Assembly (NCBI GenBank): GCA_965225955.1
Contig: CBDDBX010000043.1
Span: forward strand, 1-64,000
Direction of reading: 5' to 3'
Length of the DNA stretch: 64,000 nt
Source: CBDDBX01 sp965225955
GTDB lineage: Bacteria > Acidobacteriota > Aminicenantia > UBA2199
The notes beneath the pieces were generated by a model. The model searched no databases and was not told the DNA's origin. It saw only the letters and a program-made list of their open reading frames with translations. This document shows positions 1 through 8,029 of this stretch, piece by piece. The position numbers and the translations under genes were made by a program. How positions within the stretch are numbered: the stretch's first letter is position 1; each line of letters starts with the position of its first letter.

Positions 1-399
1 AATATAAGAGGCAGTATTGAAGCAGAAAAAATGGTTGGTTCAATATTCATGTCCGGTATTTCAGGAAATGTTGTAGCCAGCGTTAACAGTGGGGAGATAA
101 AAGTTGCATTTGATAAAGCTGATTTTTCAAAACCCATGTCTTTCAACTCTTTTACCGGAGATATTGATCTCACATTCCCTGCAAACACATCCTGTAACGT
201 AAAAGCAAATGTTTCAAGAGGTGAATTCTACAGCGACTTTGATATAAAAAGAGCTGTTTCAAGACCTGCCAAGAGTGTAAGAAAAAACGGCAAACTTAAA
301 ATTGCTTTCAACGATTTCCATGGCACTATAAATAAAGGAGGCCAGGAGCTTATTCTTAAAACCTTCACAGGTAACATTTTCCTGAGAAAAAAGAAATAA
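1..399 (+). CDS. DUF4097-like beta-strand repeat protein, 3' part
   Basis: The reading frame is open from the first base of the window, so the start lies upstream. The visible part is rich in alternating short beta strands with turns such as SFTGDIDLTF and TFTGNIFLRK, the repeating texture of DUF4097 (adhesin head, GIN-like) proteins that form a right-handed beta-helix. No membrane segment is seen in this portion. It ends one base before the GTG of an ECF sigma factor gene, which is followed by its anti-sigma factor, so the three are almost certainly one operon. DUF4097 proteins often accompany ECF sigma/anti-sigma pairs, but their role is not settled. The family call comes from texture and context and is fairly secure; the function is open. 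Confidence 0.7.
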   Translation, partial: NIRGSIEAEKMVGSIFMSGISGNVVASVNSGEIKVAFDKADFSKPMSFNSFTGDIDLTFPANTSCNVKANVSRGEFYSDFDIKRAVSRPAKSVRKNGKLKIAFNDFHGTINKGGQELILKTFTGNIFLRKKK

Positions 400-400
400 A

Positions 401-946
401 GTGAATTTTAACAGCGAAGAGCAGGTTATGCTGAAGATAAAGGCCGGCAGAGTGGAGCTGCTGGCCATTCTGTTTGAGAAGTATCACAAACAGCTTTTCA
501 GTTACCTGTACAGATTAACAGGGAACAGACAGCTCAGCGAAGATCTTGTGCAGGAGGTTTTCTGCAGAATACTCAAATACAGAGAATCTTATAAAGGCAC
601 AAGTAAATTCAATCACTGGATATATAAGATCGCCAGAAACACTATGTTTGATCACTACCGGAAGCATAAAAGAGAGGAGCTGCAGGAGCTGGAAAGTGAC
701 GAACTTTCAGAAGATATTACACCTGAAACTAATTTTGAAGGTGAAGAGCAGAAAGAGCTGGTAAGAAAGGCTCTCAATTCTTTACCGGAAAGAAAAAGAG
801 AAGTTCTTATTCTCAGTCGCTTCCAGAATATGAAATACAGCGAAATAGCTGAAATTCTTGGATGCAGCGAAAACACAGTGAAAGTTCAGGTTCACAGAAG
901 CCTGAAGGACCTCCACAAACTTCTTACACATAAAATAGGAGCCTGA
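401..946 (+). CDS. ECF-type RNA polymerase sigma factor
   Basis: This is a 181-residue sigma factor of the extracytoplasmic-function class. Region 2 spans about residues 18-90, with the core-binding stretch around SEDLVQEVFCRILKY and the -10 recognition part around FNHWIYKIARN. Region 4 spans about 120-172, with the helix-turn-helix around YSEIAEILGCSENTVKVQ. No region 1 or 3 is present and the length is normal for the class. The GTG at 401 directly follows the upstream stop. An in-frame ATG at 428 is a possible alternative start. The next gene begins one base after its stop and encodes a zinc-finger-type membrane anti-sigma factor, presumably its regulator. The stimulus and regulon cannot be read from sequence. 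Confidence 0.93.
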   Translation: MNFNSEEQVMLKIKAGRVELLAILFEKYHKQLFSYLYRLTGNRQLSEDLVQEVFCRILKYRESYKGTSKFNHWIYKIARNTMFDHYRKHKREELQELESDELSEDITPETNFEGEEQKELVRKALNSLPERKREVLILSRFQNMKYSEIAEILGCSENTVKVQVHRSLKDLHKLLTHKIGA

Positions 947-947
947 T

Positions 948-1739
948 ATGAGATGTAACGATTTTACAACAATTTTGCCGGATTACCTCAACAGGGAACT
1001 GGAAACAGAACAGGAATTTGCTCTTGAAGAGCACATGGATCAGTGCGATAACTGCAGGCAGGAGTTTACGTCTCTTACCAGAATCTGGGGAGAACTGGGG
1101 AAATTTGATGAACCGGAGCCATCTGAGAACCTTCGGAATAATTTCTATAATATGCTGGAGAACCATAAACCTGAAAATAGTAAGAATAGTTCATTGATAA
1201 GCAGAACTACAGAATGGTTTGGTAATTTCATCTCTGCCAGACAGTTTGCCCTCACTGCACTTACCCTTTTTATAGGTGTTACCACAGGCTATATGTTCAA
1301 CTCTTCAACAGCAGACAGAGGAGAGCTCAGAAGAGAAGTTGACACTCTTAAACAGCAGGTGTCCCTATCTCTTATAAATAACGAATCTTCCAGTAACAGA
1401 CTTAAAGGAGTAGTTCTTACATCAACACTTGAGAAGCCTGACAATAACACTCTGCACACACTACTTAATACCTTAAACAGTGACCCCAGCATTAATGTAA
1501 GGTTATCTGCTGTTGATGCACTATATCTCTTCAGAAACAATAAGATCGTTAAAGACGGTCTCGTTAAAGCTCTTGAAAATCAGCAGTCTCCAATGGTGCA
1601 GATGGCTCTTATTGAGCTGTTGTCAGAAATAAAAGAGAAAAAAGCCCTGAAAGCTCTGCAATCTCTGATGTCTAAAAAAAGTGTAAATCCTCAGGTAAAA
1701 AAAGAGGCTGAAAAGACTGCAAAACTCCTGAAACTGTAA
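948..1739 (+). CDS. Membrane anti-sigma factor with zf-HC2 domain and HEAT-like repeats
   Basis: The N-terminus carries the zinc-binding anti-sigma pattern, Cys3 with His29-x3-Cys33-x2-Cys36, as in zf-HC2/ZAS domains that hold ECF sigma factors inactive at the membrane. A single membrane segment lies at about residues 98-116 (QFALTALTLFIGVTTGYMF). It is followed by a short coiled-coil-like stretch and then, from about 150 to the end, helical repeats of HEAT type (DPSINVRLSAVDALY, QSPMVQMALIELL, VNPQVKKEAEKTAK). The HEAT-like part is predicted to be periplasmic and could be the sensor. The start is supported by AGGAG a few bases upstream. The gene is coupled to the ECF sigma gene with one base between them, and its last codons form the 5' arm of a terminator. 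Confidence 0.88.
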   Translation: MRCNDFTTILPDYLNRELETEQEFALEEHMDQCDNCRQEFTSLTRIWGELGKFDEPEPSENLRNNFYNMLENHKPENSKNSSLISRTTEWFGNFISARQFALTALTLFIGVTTGYMFNSSTADRGELRREVDTLKQQVSLSLINNESSSNRLKGVVLTSTLEKPDNNTLHTLLNTLNSDPSINVRLSAVDALYLFRNNKIVKDGLVKALENQQSPMVQMALIELLSEIKEKKALKALQSLMSKKSVNPQVKKEAEKTAKLLKL

Positions 1740-1767
1740 CAATTTCAGGAGAATAATTCTTTTTTTT
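1725..1767 (+). terminator. Intrinsic terminator overlapping the anti-sigma stop codon
   Basis: A 9-bp perfect stem, CTCCTGAAA (1725-1733) with TTTCAGGAG (1743-1751), is followed closely by a run of T. The TAA stop codon (1737-1739) lies in the loop, so the hairpin begins inside the coding sequence. Confidence 0.85.
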
Positions 1768-1813
1768 GAATTTTTACCTTCACCCTGCTATTATCAAGCA
1801 TTAAACCTTATAC

Positions 1814-1843
1814 TTGAATCTTAAGTATTATACAGATTACTAT
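1814..1843 (+). promoter_or_regulatory. Putative sigma70-type promoter of the POT transporter
   Basis: TTGAAT (1814-1819) and TACTAT (1838-1843) are separated by 18 bp. A Shine-Dalgarno-like CGAGG lies just before the ATG at 1869. An imperfect dyad (ACTTGA-N3-TTAAGT) overlaps the -35 region and could be an operator. Confidence 0.5.
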
Positions 1844-1868
1844 TTTTAAATCTTAAAACGAGGATATA

Positions 1869-4025
1869 ATGAGCAGTACAACAGAAACAAAAACGAAGAG
1901 TAAATTTTCAGCTCAATTCTGGCTTGTAATCATGTTTGAATTTTTCGAACGTGGTTCATATTACGGAATGATGAGTTTTATTTCAGTCTATTTTACAGAC
2001 ACTCTTAACATCCCAAAAGAGAGTGTTGGAGTAATAAAAGGGGTAATTCAGCCACTTCTTTACTTCCTTCCGATTCTTTCAGGTGCAATAGCCGACCGTT
2101 TTGGTTACCGCAAAATGCTGATGATAGCATTTACAGTAATGGGTGGAGGCTACTTCCTTACCAGTCAGATGACCACATACACATCAGTATTCATTGCGCT
2201 TGTGGTAATGGGTTTTGGTGCAGGTCTCTTTAAACCTATCATTTCCGGTTCAATTGCAAGGTTAACAGATAAGTCAAACAGTTCAATGGGCTTTGGTATC
2301 TATTACTGGTCCATCAATCTGGGTGCTTTCCTGTTCCCCCTTATTCTTGTACCATGGCTTAAATCACTTAACCCAAGTTACGTTATCATTGCTGCAGCTA
2401 TCTGTACCTCTGCAATGATACTTCCAACAGCCTTCTTCTTTAAAGATCCTGTAAAAAAAGAGAAAAACGTAGAAGAAAAAGCAGATTTCCGTCAGACAAT
2501 GCAGAACCTGATTCACACTATGGCCAATGCATTTGAGATTATCTATTCACCAATAGTTCTTATCTTCAATCAGCTTAAAAAAGGAGGAGCTAAAAAAGCT
2601 CTGATTATCCTTATGCTTGCTGCTCTCTCTGTATATTCAGTTCTTAACTATATAGATCAGCCACCAGCGTCTGAATCCTATGCCAGATTTGGTATTGTTA
2701 AGAATGGCTCTACCCTGATTTTCAGTGTAGACAAAAATATGTCAAAACGCAGCGATTACCTTCTGAAAACAGGTGAGACAAACCATCTTACAATATATAA
2801 ACCCCTCTATCTTGAAAAATTTGCATCATCTCTTCTTGAAGAGCTGAAAACTATTGCAGGCTTTGAAGATATAAACAGAGAAGAGCTGAGCAACTATATC
2901 TCAATTGCAGAAACTCCTGACAAAAAGCTGACTCTGACCTTCTCAAAAGACACTTCTCTTAGTGAATCTTTTGAAGTTACCAGAGACAGTGACACAAATA
3001 AGTTTAATGTTAAATTGAGAAATATTGCAGAGTATTCTCAGATTAAAGATGCTCTGTTAAAAAAGATGCACGAAGAGCCAATGCTCAGGGCAATTACCCT
3101 GAAAAACTGTGAGAGCATTAAAGAGAACCTGAAAAGCAGATCCTTCTTCCTTCTATTCATCTGCCTTGTACTTATTGTTGGTATGATTATAGTTGCTGTT
3201 ACCAAAGAGAGTGCAGGTGGGAATTCATCCGGTGGCAGGCTTCCTATGTCAATCATTACTGCCATTGGTTTTATCATATGGGTTCTCCCGGGTCTGACAA
3301 TGCTGGTTAAGATCATCTGTTTTGTAATATATATATCAGTAACATCACTGAAAATTATCGATACAAAAGAAGAGAAGAAATTTGTAGACCATGCAAAATT
3401 CCTCCTCATGATCTTCCTCTATTCAGGTTTCTGGGTACTCTATTTCCAGATGTTTGACTCAGTTCTCTGGTATGTTCAGGCTTATGTAGATGCTGCATCA
3501 CTGAATTCAGCAGTTAACAGCATGCTGGCATTCTTCAGCATCGAAGCTCAGTGGTTCTTTGATGTTGAACACGTTACAGTTATTAATGCAGGAACCATTA
3601 TCCTGTTACAGCTGATCATCTCAAAGATTGTTAATAAATTCAAAGCTCTGCCTACAATGATTACAGGTATTGCAATCGCAACAGCAGGTATGGCACTTCT
3701 GGCCTTCTCAACAGATATCTGGATATTTATTGCGGGTATCACAATCTTCTCAATTGGTGAAATGACTGCCCACCCTAAATTCATCAGCTATATTGGCCTC
3801 ATCGCTCCTGCAGAGAACAAAGCTATGTACATGGGCTACATCTTCCTTTATGGAGTATTTGGTAGTGCAATTGGTGGCGTACTTGGAGCAAAACTCTATG
3901 TCTACTTCATCGATACTCTCAACCAGCCAACAACTCTGTGGCTTGTGTTCAGTGCAATTGGTGTAGTAACCATTATTTCACTTCTTCTTTATAATAAGTT
4001 TCTTGCACCTGCAAGCGAAAAATAG
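1869..4025 (+). CDS. POT/PTR2-family proton-coupled peptide transporter with large inserted domain
   Basis: This is an integral inner-membrane importer of di- and tripeptides driven by protons. The family's TM1 signature is present as FEFFERGSYYGM (about residues 19-30), matching the ExxER motif of POT carriers, and the GAIADRFGYRK loop of MFS proteins follows. At 718 residues it is much longer than typical bacterial members of about 500. The excess is mainly a soluble stretch of about 160 residues (about 262-425), flanked by hydrophobic helices at about 244-262 and 426-446, i.e. in the extra HA/HB helix region between the two six-helix bundles. I do not recognise this inserted domain. The gene stands alone, between a promoter at 1814 and a strong terminator at 4043. 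Substrate range is inferred from family only. Confidence 0.88.
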   Translation: MSSTTETKTKSKFSAQFWLVIMFEFFERGSYYGMMSFISVYFTDTLNIPKESVGVIKGVIQPLLYFLPILSGAIADRFGYRKMLMIAFTVMGGGYFLTSQMTTYTSVFIALVVMGFGAGLFKPIISGSIARLTDKSNSSMGFGIYYWSINLGAFLFPLILVPWLKSLNPSYVIIAAAICTSAMILPTAFFFKDPVKKEKNVEEKADFRQTMQNLIHTMANAFEIIYSPIVLIFNQLKKGGAKKALIILMLAALSVYSVLNYIDQPPASESYARFGIVKNGSTLIFSVDKNMSKRSDYLLKTGETNHLTIYKPLYLEKFASSLLEELKTIAGFEDINREELSNYISIAETPDKKLTLTFSKDTSLSESFEVTRDSDTNKFNVKLRNIAEYSQIKDALLKKMHEEPMLRAITLKNCESIKENLKSRSFFLLFICLVLIVGMIIVAVTKESAGGNSSGGRLPMSIITAIGFIIWVLPGLTMLVKIICFVIYISVTSLKIIDTKEEKKFVDHAKFLLMIFLYSGFWVLYFQMFDSVLWYVQAYVDAASLNSAVNSMLAFFSIEAQWFFDVEHVTVINAGTIILLQLIISKIVNKFKALPTMITGIAIATAGMALLAFSTDIWIFIAGITIFSIGEMTAHPKFISYIGLIAPAENKAMYMGYIFLYGVFGSAIGGVLGAKLYVYFIDTLNQPTTLWLVFSAIGVVTIISLLLYNKFLAPASEK

Positions 4026-4042
4026 ATATTAAAACTAAATAT

Positions 4043-4078
4043 AACCACCGGTTCAAAGCCGGTGGTTCCTTCTCTTTT
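4043..4078 (+). terminator. Intrinsic terminator after the POT transporter
   Basis: A perfect 9-bp stem, AACCACCGG (4043-4051) with CCGGTGGTT (4059-4067), has a 7-base loop and a pyrimidine tail ending in TTTT. It lies 18 bases after the transporter stop. Confidence 0.9.
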
Positions 4079-4175
4079 GTTCAGTAAACTCTCTGAAAAG
4101 TAAACAAAACGCTTACCTTTTCCTCCACCTCATGTTATTATGTGAAGCTGCAAACGATAAAATAAGGAAGGTAGA

Positions 4176-5099
4176 ATGAGTAGGATAAAAAACAATATAC
4201 TTGAAATGATCGGGCACACCCCTCTGGTAAGATTGAAAAACAATAAATCCCATAAATCAGAAATTATAGCAAAAGTAGAATCCTTCAATGCCGGAGGAAG
4301 TATAAAAGATCGCATTGCCCTTGGAATGATCAGTGATGCAGAAAAGCGCGGAATACTTAAACCCGGAGGGTTGATTATAGAACCCACCAGTGGAAATACA
4401 GGAGTAGGCCTTGCCCTTGTTTCAGCTGTTAAAGGCTATCACCTCGTCCTCACAATGCCTGATACGATGAGTATGGAGAGAAGAGCTATCCTGAAAGCTT
4501 ACGGAGCAGAACTGGTACTTACTCCCGGCTCTAAGGGAATGGCCGGAGCTATTGCAAAAGCCGAAGAGCTGGCTGCGTCAAAACCAGAAGCTTTCATGCC
4601 TTCACAATTCAGTAATACAGCCAATCCTGAAACCCACAGGCAATCGACTGCTCTTGAGATTCTTCAAGATACCGATGGGAAACTGGATATATTTGTCGCT
4701 GGAGTTGGAACCGGAGGAACCATAACAGGAGTAGGAGACGTTCTTAAAAAAGAGATTCCTCACCTGAAAATATTTGCTGTCGAACCCGAAGCTTCACCAG
4801 TACTCTCCGGTGGAAAACCAGGCCCCCATGAGATTCAGGGGATTGGCGCCGGATTCGTACCGGAAATACTGAATAACTCTGTTTACGATGGGGTCATTCA
4901 GATATCAAGAGATGCTGCGGTCAGAGGAGCTAAAAAGCTTGCCTCAGAAGATGGGATGCTGAGTGGTATATCATCCGGTGCTGCCTACGCTGCTGCTGAA
5001 CAGCTGGCTCTTGCAGAACAGGATAGAGAACTCAGGATTCTTACTGTTCTGCCTGATACAGGAGAACGTTATCTCTCAATGGGATTTTTTAACAGTTAA
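4176..5099 (+). CDS. cysK: Cysteine synthase (O-acetylserine sulfhydrylase)
   Basis: This PLP enzyme makes cysteine from O-acetylserine and sulfide. The PLP lysine sits in the family motif GGSIKDR (about residues 40-46). The substrate/cofactor loop PTSGNTGVGLA follows at about 70, the phosphate-binding glycines are in GVGTGGTITGVG (about 175-186), and the C-terminal SGISSGAA motif is intact. At 307 residues it has the normal catalytic-core length with no regulatory CBS domain, so cystathionine beta-synthase is unlikely. CysM cannot be fully excluded. AGGAAGG lies about 6 bases before the ATG. Its 3' end is 10 bases from the end of the convergent gluzincin gene. Confidence 0.92.
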   Translation: MSRIKNNILEMIGHTPLVRLKNNKSHKSEIIAKVESFNAGGSIKDRIALGMISDAEKRGILKPGGLIIEPTSGNTGVGLALVSAVKGYHLVLTMPDTMSMERRAILKAYGAELVLTPGSKGMAGAIAKAEELAASKPEAFMPSQFSNTANPETHRQSTALEILQDTDGKLDIFVAGVGTGGTITGVGDVLKKEIPHLKIFAVEPEASPVLSGGKPGPHEIQGIGAGFVPEILNNSVYDGVIQISRDAAVRGAKKLASEDGMLSGISSGAAYAAAEQLALAEQDRELRILTVLPDTGERYLSMGFFNS

Positions 5100-5109
5100 A
5101 ACAATTATA

Positions 5110-7920
5110 TCAGAGGCGTATCTGTCCTTTAAAGAGCAGGAAGGGCTTCCATTTACCACCAGGATCATAGATATCTCCTGCGAGCCCTCCTGCCAGAACA
5201 CCACCTTTAAATAATGGGTACTGACATTCAAGTCCCCAGGTTCCTTCTCTCAGCCAGTCATCCTGTACATTTGTATTTCTGAGAGCAGCAAAATCAAGGA
5301 AAAGAACGAGATTAACAGTTTCAAGAAAAGGATGTTGTAATTCCAGTGTGAAATTTATCATACGATCTCCTGATACAGAACGCTTACCTCCTCTCTGATA
5401 TATTCTTCTGGGAAAATATAGTCCGGGCATCATTCCTGAGGGATCACTAAAACCGTAAGTATCAACCCCTATCATTCTCTGTGGGGCTGCTCTTCCGTTC
5501 ATTCCTCTGACACCACCTCCGGCATATCCAAAAATACCGTTCACCAGTTTCCCGAAAATATGGCCTGTCAGATGAAGATACTCAAAACTGTCATCACCCC
5601 CAAGCTTTTCTGTTCCTATTGAATAGATAGCATTTACTCCTGAACTTGACCGGATAAACTTAGCAAATGGTTCCCGGTTTCTGTACTCATAACTGAAGGT
5701 AAGTGCAGATTCTATATAACCTGCAGGTTCTCCGACAATTCTCTTTCTGATAAGCCCGTTTTTATCAGGTCTGAAATCTCCGCCATTAAGAACTTTGGCT
5801 TTTTCATACAGATATTCCACAGAGAACTTGTGAATTTCAAACATATTATTGCGACTCTTAACTGGTAGAGACAGCTTTATGGAAAAAGCGCTTTTACGCT
5901 CAAAAAGCCTTCTTTTAGCATAATCAAGTGTAATGGTATCCAGATAACTTACATTAGTATCTATATCAAAGATAGTAGAACCATTATGATAGGTAAGAGA
6001 GTAGTTTGATTCTGAAAATTTATTACGGTTAAGTGCTGCAAAGGCAACAATCCTGTTGTCTCCGGTCATGTCACTCCACATATTTATAAGACCTACTGTA
6101 AACTCCTGATCAACATAGAAAGGCACAGGCACAAGTAGTCTGTGTTTAAGAGAGCCAATTGACCAGTAGTCTCCCTTATGCTCTCCATCAATTGTAACCG
6201 AATCCTTTTTACTGTAACCAGCAGAACTTCTTTTCCAACTGACTATTTCCTGTTTTACAGGCAATTTGGCAGGAGTACGATTCCCATCTACTGTTCCTGT
6301 TTTCCAGGTTCCTCTGTCACTTCTCCATATTACAGGTATCACCCCATCTCTTACTCTGCCACTGCAACGGATATCTCCCATAACCCAGGTAACACACTTT
6401 GTATTATGATTCTTCAGGTTAAGTTTAAAAATATTCAGTACTCCATCTTTAACACCTGAATAATAGAGTTCATTACCATTTTCAGAAAAGAATGGATACC
6501 TGCATCTGTATCCAGGCATAAAACGCCTCTGCTTCCCTGAGTTGATCTCCACAACAAGAACTCCATGCTTCTGCTGTGTTCCATCATAAAGAGACGCTGC
6601 TATCTGCTCCCCATCTGCTGAAGAGCTCAGATTGAGCAGTCTTACCTCTCCACTGAACTTTGTTATCTGCTTTATATTGCCGCCTCTTATATCGCATGTA
6701 TACAGATTTGTTGCCTCTCCGTCAGAAGCTATAAAAACTATCTCTTTATCATTGAGAAAAGCTGTTCCCACGACTCTTCTGTTATCTGTGATTCTGTAAG
6801 TTTTCTTAATCTTTCTGTCATATATATAGAGGTCCTTTGTTTCGCTATTGTACTTACCATAATGCCGCCTTACAAAAACCAGCCATTTACCTGAAGGGGA
6901 TATATCCATTTCACCAGTTACTGTAGAGGAAATCTTATCCACCCCTCTCTTATTACTATCTGCAAAATACAGGTTAATATTACGGGAACCGTTTCTAAGT
7001 ACACCGGCAATATAATCTCCATCTTTAGCCTGAACACTTCCTTTTATTATATTGAATGAAGCTCTGCCATGTTTTTTCTCTTTAATAAAATCCGGTTTCT
7101 CAAAACTTCTGCTTTTCAGAAGGTACTCCTCAGCAACTCTTTTATGCCACCTTTTACAGAAATTTTTCCAGCTGCTTCCAGTAACCTTCTTAAAGGCTCT
7201 CCCAAAACTGTAGCCAGTCACGCCACCTCTTTCCAGAAAAATCTGAGCAACTTTTTTATCTCCAACCTCTTCCCTGAGAACTCTTATTTTTGATGCGCCT
7301 TTACTATAAAGCAGCCCTCCATAATCAGGGGCTCCAGGTTTATAATGGAGATCATTTTCCATAAAAGCCCGACTCAGCCAGGTTTCCCCCCGGGCATATC
7401 CCCATACTTCACCAGAATAAAACTGTGCCATTCCTTCATGTACTTCCACAGGAACACTACCCAGAGGAATAAAAAGCCCAGTCCAGCTCTTTGTGGATTC
7501 AAAAATCAGAGTATGTATCATTTCGTGACCAATAACTTTTCTAAGCCACCCCTCTCCACCAGTAAAACTATTACTATAATCTGACGGATTTACATATATG
7601 AAAAAATACCCATAAGGACTGGCTGCACCATTGGAAATATCATCGGAATCGGTAATGAAAAAAGATATTCTCCTGGAGAAAGTCAACCCCAGAATACGTT
7701 TCTCTTCTCTGTAGAACTCTTCAGCAACAGCTCCGGCCTTCTCTGCAATCTTTTCAAGTCCATTACTGTATATTACATCAAAATTTCTGGTTCTGAAGGT
7801 CTTCCATGTCAGTTCTGCATGGTTGGTATTATTGAAGATTCTGTAGGTTTCCTGAGCTGCAAGAACAGATACCTGAAAAAACAGAAAAATTATGGAAATT
7901 TTTTTTATAAGCAGATGCAT
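5110..7920 (-). CDS. Secreted gluzincin-like peptidase with TolB-like propeller and C-terminal beta-barrel
   Basis: This 936-residue protein has three parts. A signal peptide (about 1-22) leads into a peptidase-MA-like zinc domain with HExxH as GHEMIHTL (His132, Glu133, His136) and a likely third-ligand region HEGMAQFY about 30 residues later. Residues of about 270-560 carry PD40/TolB-like propeller repeats (MDISPSGKWLVFV, LSSSADGEQIAASL). The C-terminal 300 residues or so are rich in amphipathic aromatic strands and end in a hydrophobic strand (FLLFKGQIRL), like outer-membrane barrels of surface-antigen proteins. The likely place is the outer membrane with peptidase and propeller in the periplasm or outside. 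The ATG at 7920 has no Shine-Dalgarno sequence but sits 6 bases after a TATAAT box. The substrate is unknown. Confidence 0.82.
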   Translation of the reverse strand: MHLLIKKISIIFLFFQVSVLAAQETYRIFNNTNHAELTWKTFRTRNFDVIYSNGLEKIAEKAGAVAEEFYREEKRILGLTFSRRISFFITDSDDISNGAASPYGYFFIYVNPSDYSNSFTGGEGWLRKVIGHEMIHTLIFESTKSWTGLFIPLGSVPVEVHEGMAQFYSGEVWGYARGETWLSRAFMENDLHYKPGAPDYGGLLYSKGASKIRVLREEVGDKKVAQIFLERGGVTGYSFGRAFKKVTGSSWKNFCKRWHKRVAEEYLLKSRSFEKPDFIKEKKHGRASFNIIKGSVQAKDGDYIAGVLRNGSRNINLYFADSNKRGVDKISSTVTGEMDISPSGKWLVFVRRHYGKYNSETKDLYIYDRKIKKTYRITDNRRVVGTAFLNDKEIVFIASDGEATNLYTCDIRGGNIKQITKFSGEVRLLNLSSSADGEQIAASLYDGTQQKHGVLVVEINSGKQRRFMPGYRCRYPFFSENGNELYYSGVKDGVLNIFKLNLKNHNTKCVTWVMGDIRCSGRVRDGVIPVIWRSDRGTWKTGTVDGNRTPAKLPVKQEIVSWKRSSAGYSKKDSVTIDGEHKGDYWSIGSLKHRLLVPVPFYVDQEFTVGLINMWSDMTGDNRIVAFAALNRNKFSESNYSLTYHNGSTIFDIDTNVSYLDTITLDYAKRRLFERKSAFSIKLSLPVKSRNNMFEIHKFSVEYLYEKAKVLNGGDFRPDKNGLIRKRIVGEPAGYIESALTFSYEYRNREPFAKFIRSSSGVNAIYSIGTEKLGGDDSFEYLHLTGHIFGKLVNGIFGYAGGGVRGMNGRAAPQRMIGVDTYGFSDPSGMMPGLYFPRRIYQRGGKRSVSGDRMINFTLELQHPFLETVNLVLFLDFAALRNTNVQDDWLREGTWGLECQYPLFKGGVLAGGLAGDIYDPGGKWKPFLLFKGQIRL

Positions 7921-7926
7921 TCAAAG

Positions 7927-7955
7927 ATTATAGATAGGGACTGCTATTATAGCAA
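7927..7955 (-). promoter_or_regulatory. Promoter giving a predicted leaderless mRNA for the surface gluzincin
   Basis: On the minus strand, TTGCTA (7955-7950) and TATAAT (7932-7927) are spaced by 17 bp. Only 6 bases separate the -10 box from the ATG at 7920, so transcription should start at or next to the start codon. Confidence 0.65.
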
Positions 7956-7990
7956 CCCCGATCTGACCTAACCACAGCTATTTTGATTGA

Positions 7991-8015
7991 GAAGCAGATA
8001 AAAAAGATCTGCCTC
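7991..8015 (-). terminator. Possible hairpin terminator after the ChaN-PDZ gene
   Basis: The arms GAAGCAGAT (7991-7999) and ATCTGCCTC (8007-8015) pair with one mismatch, 15 bases downstream of the minus-strand stop at 8030. No clear U tail follows, so function is uncertain. Confidence 0.35.
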
Positions 8016-8029
8016 TTTATCTGATATTA

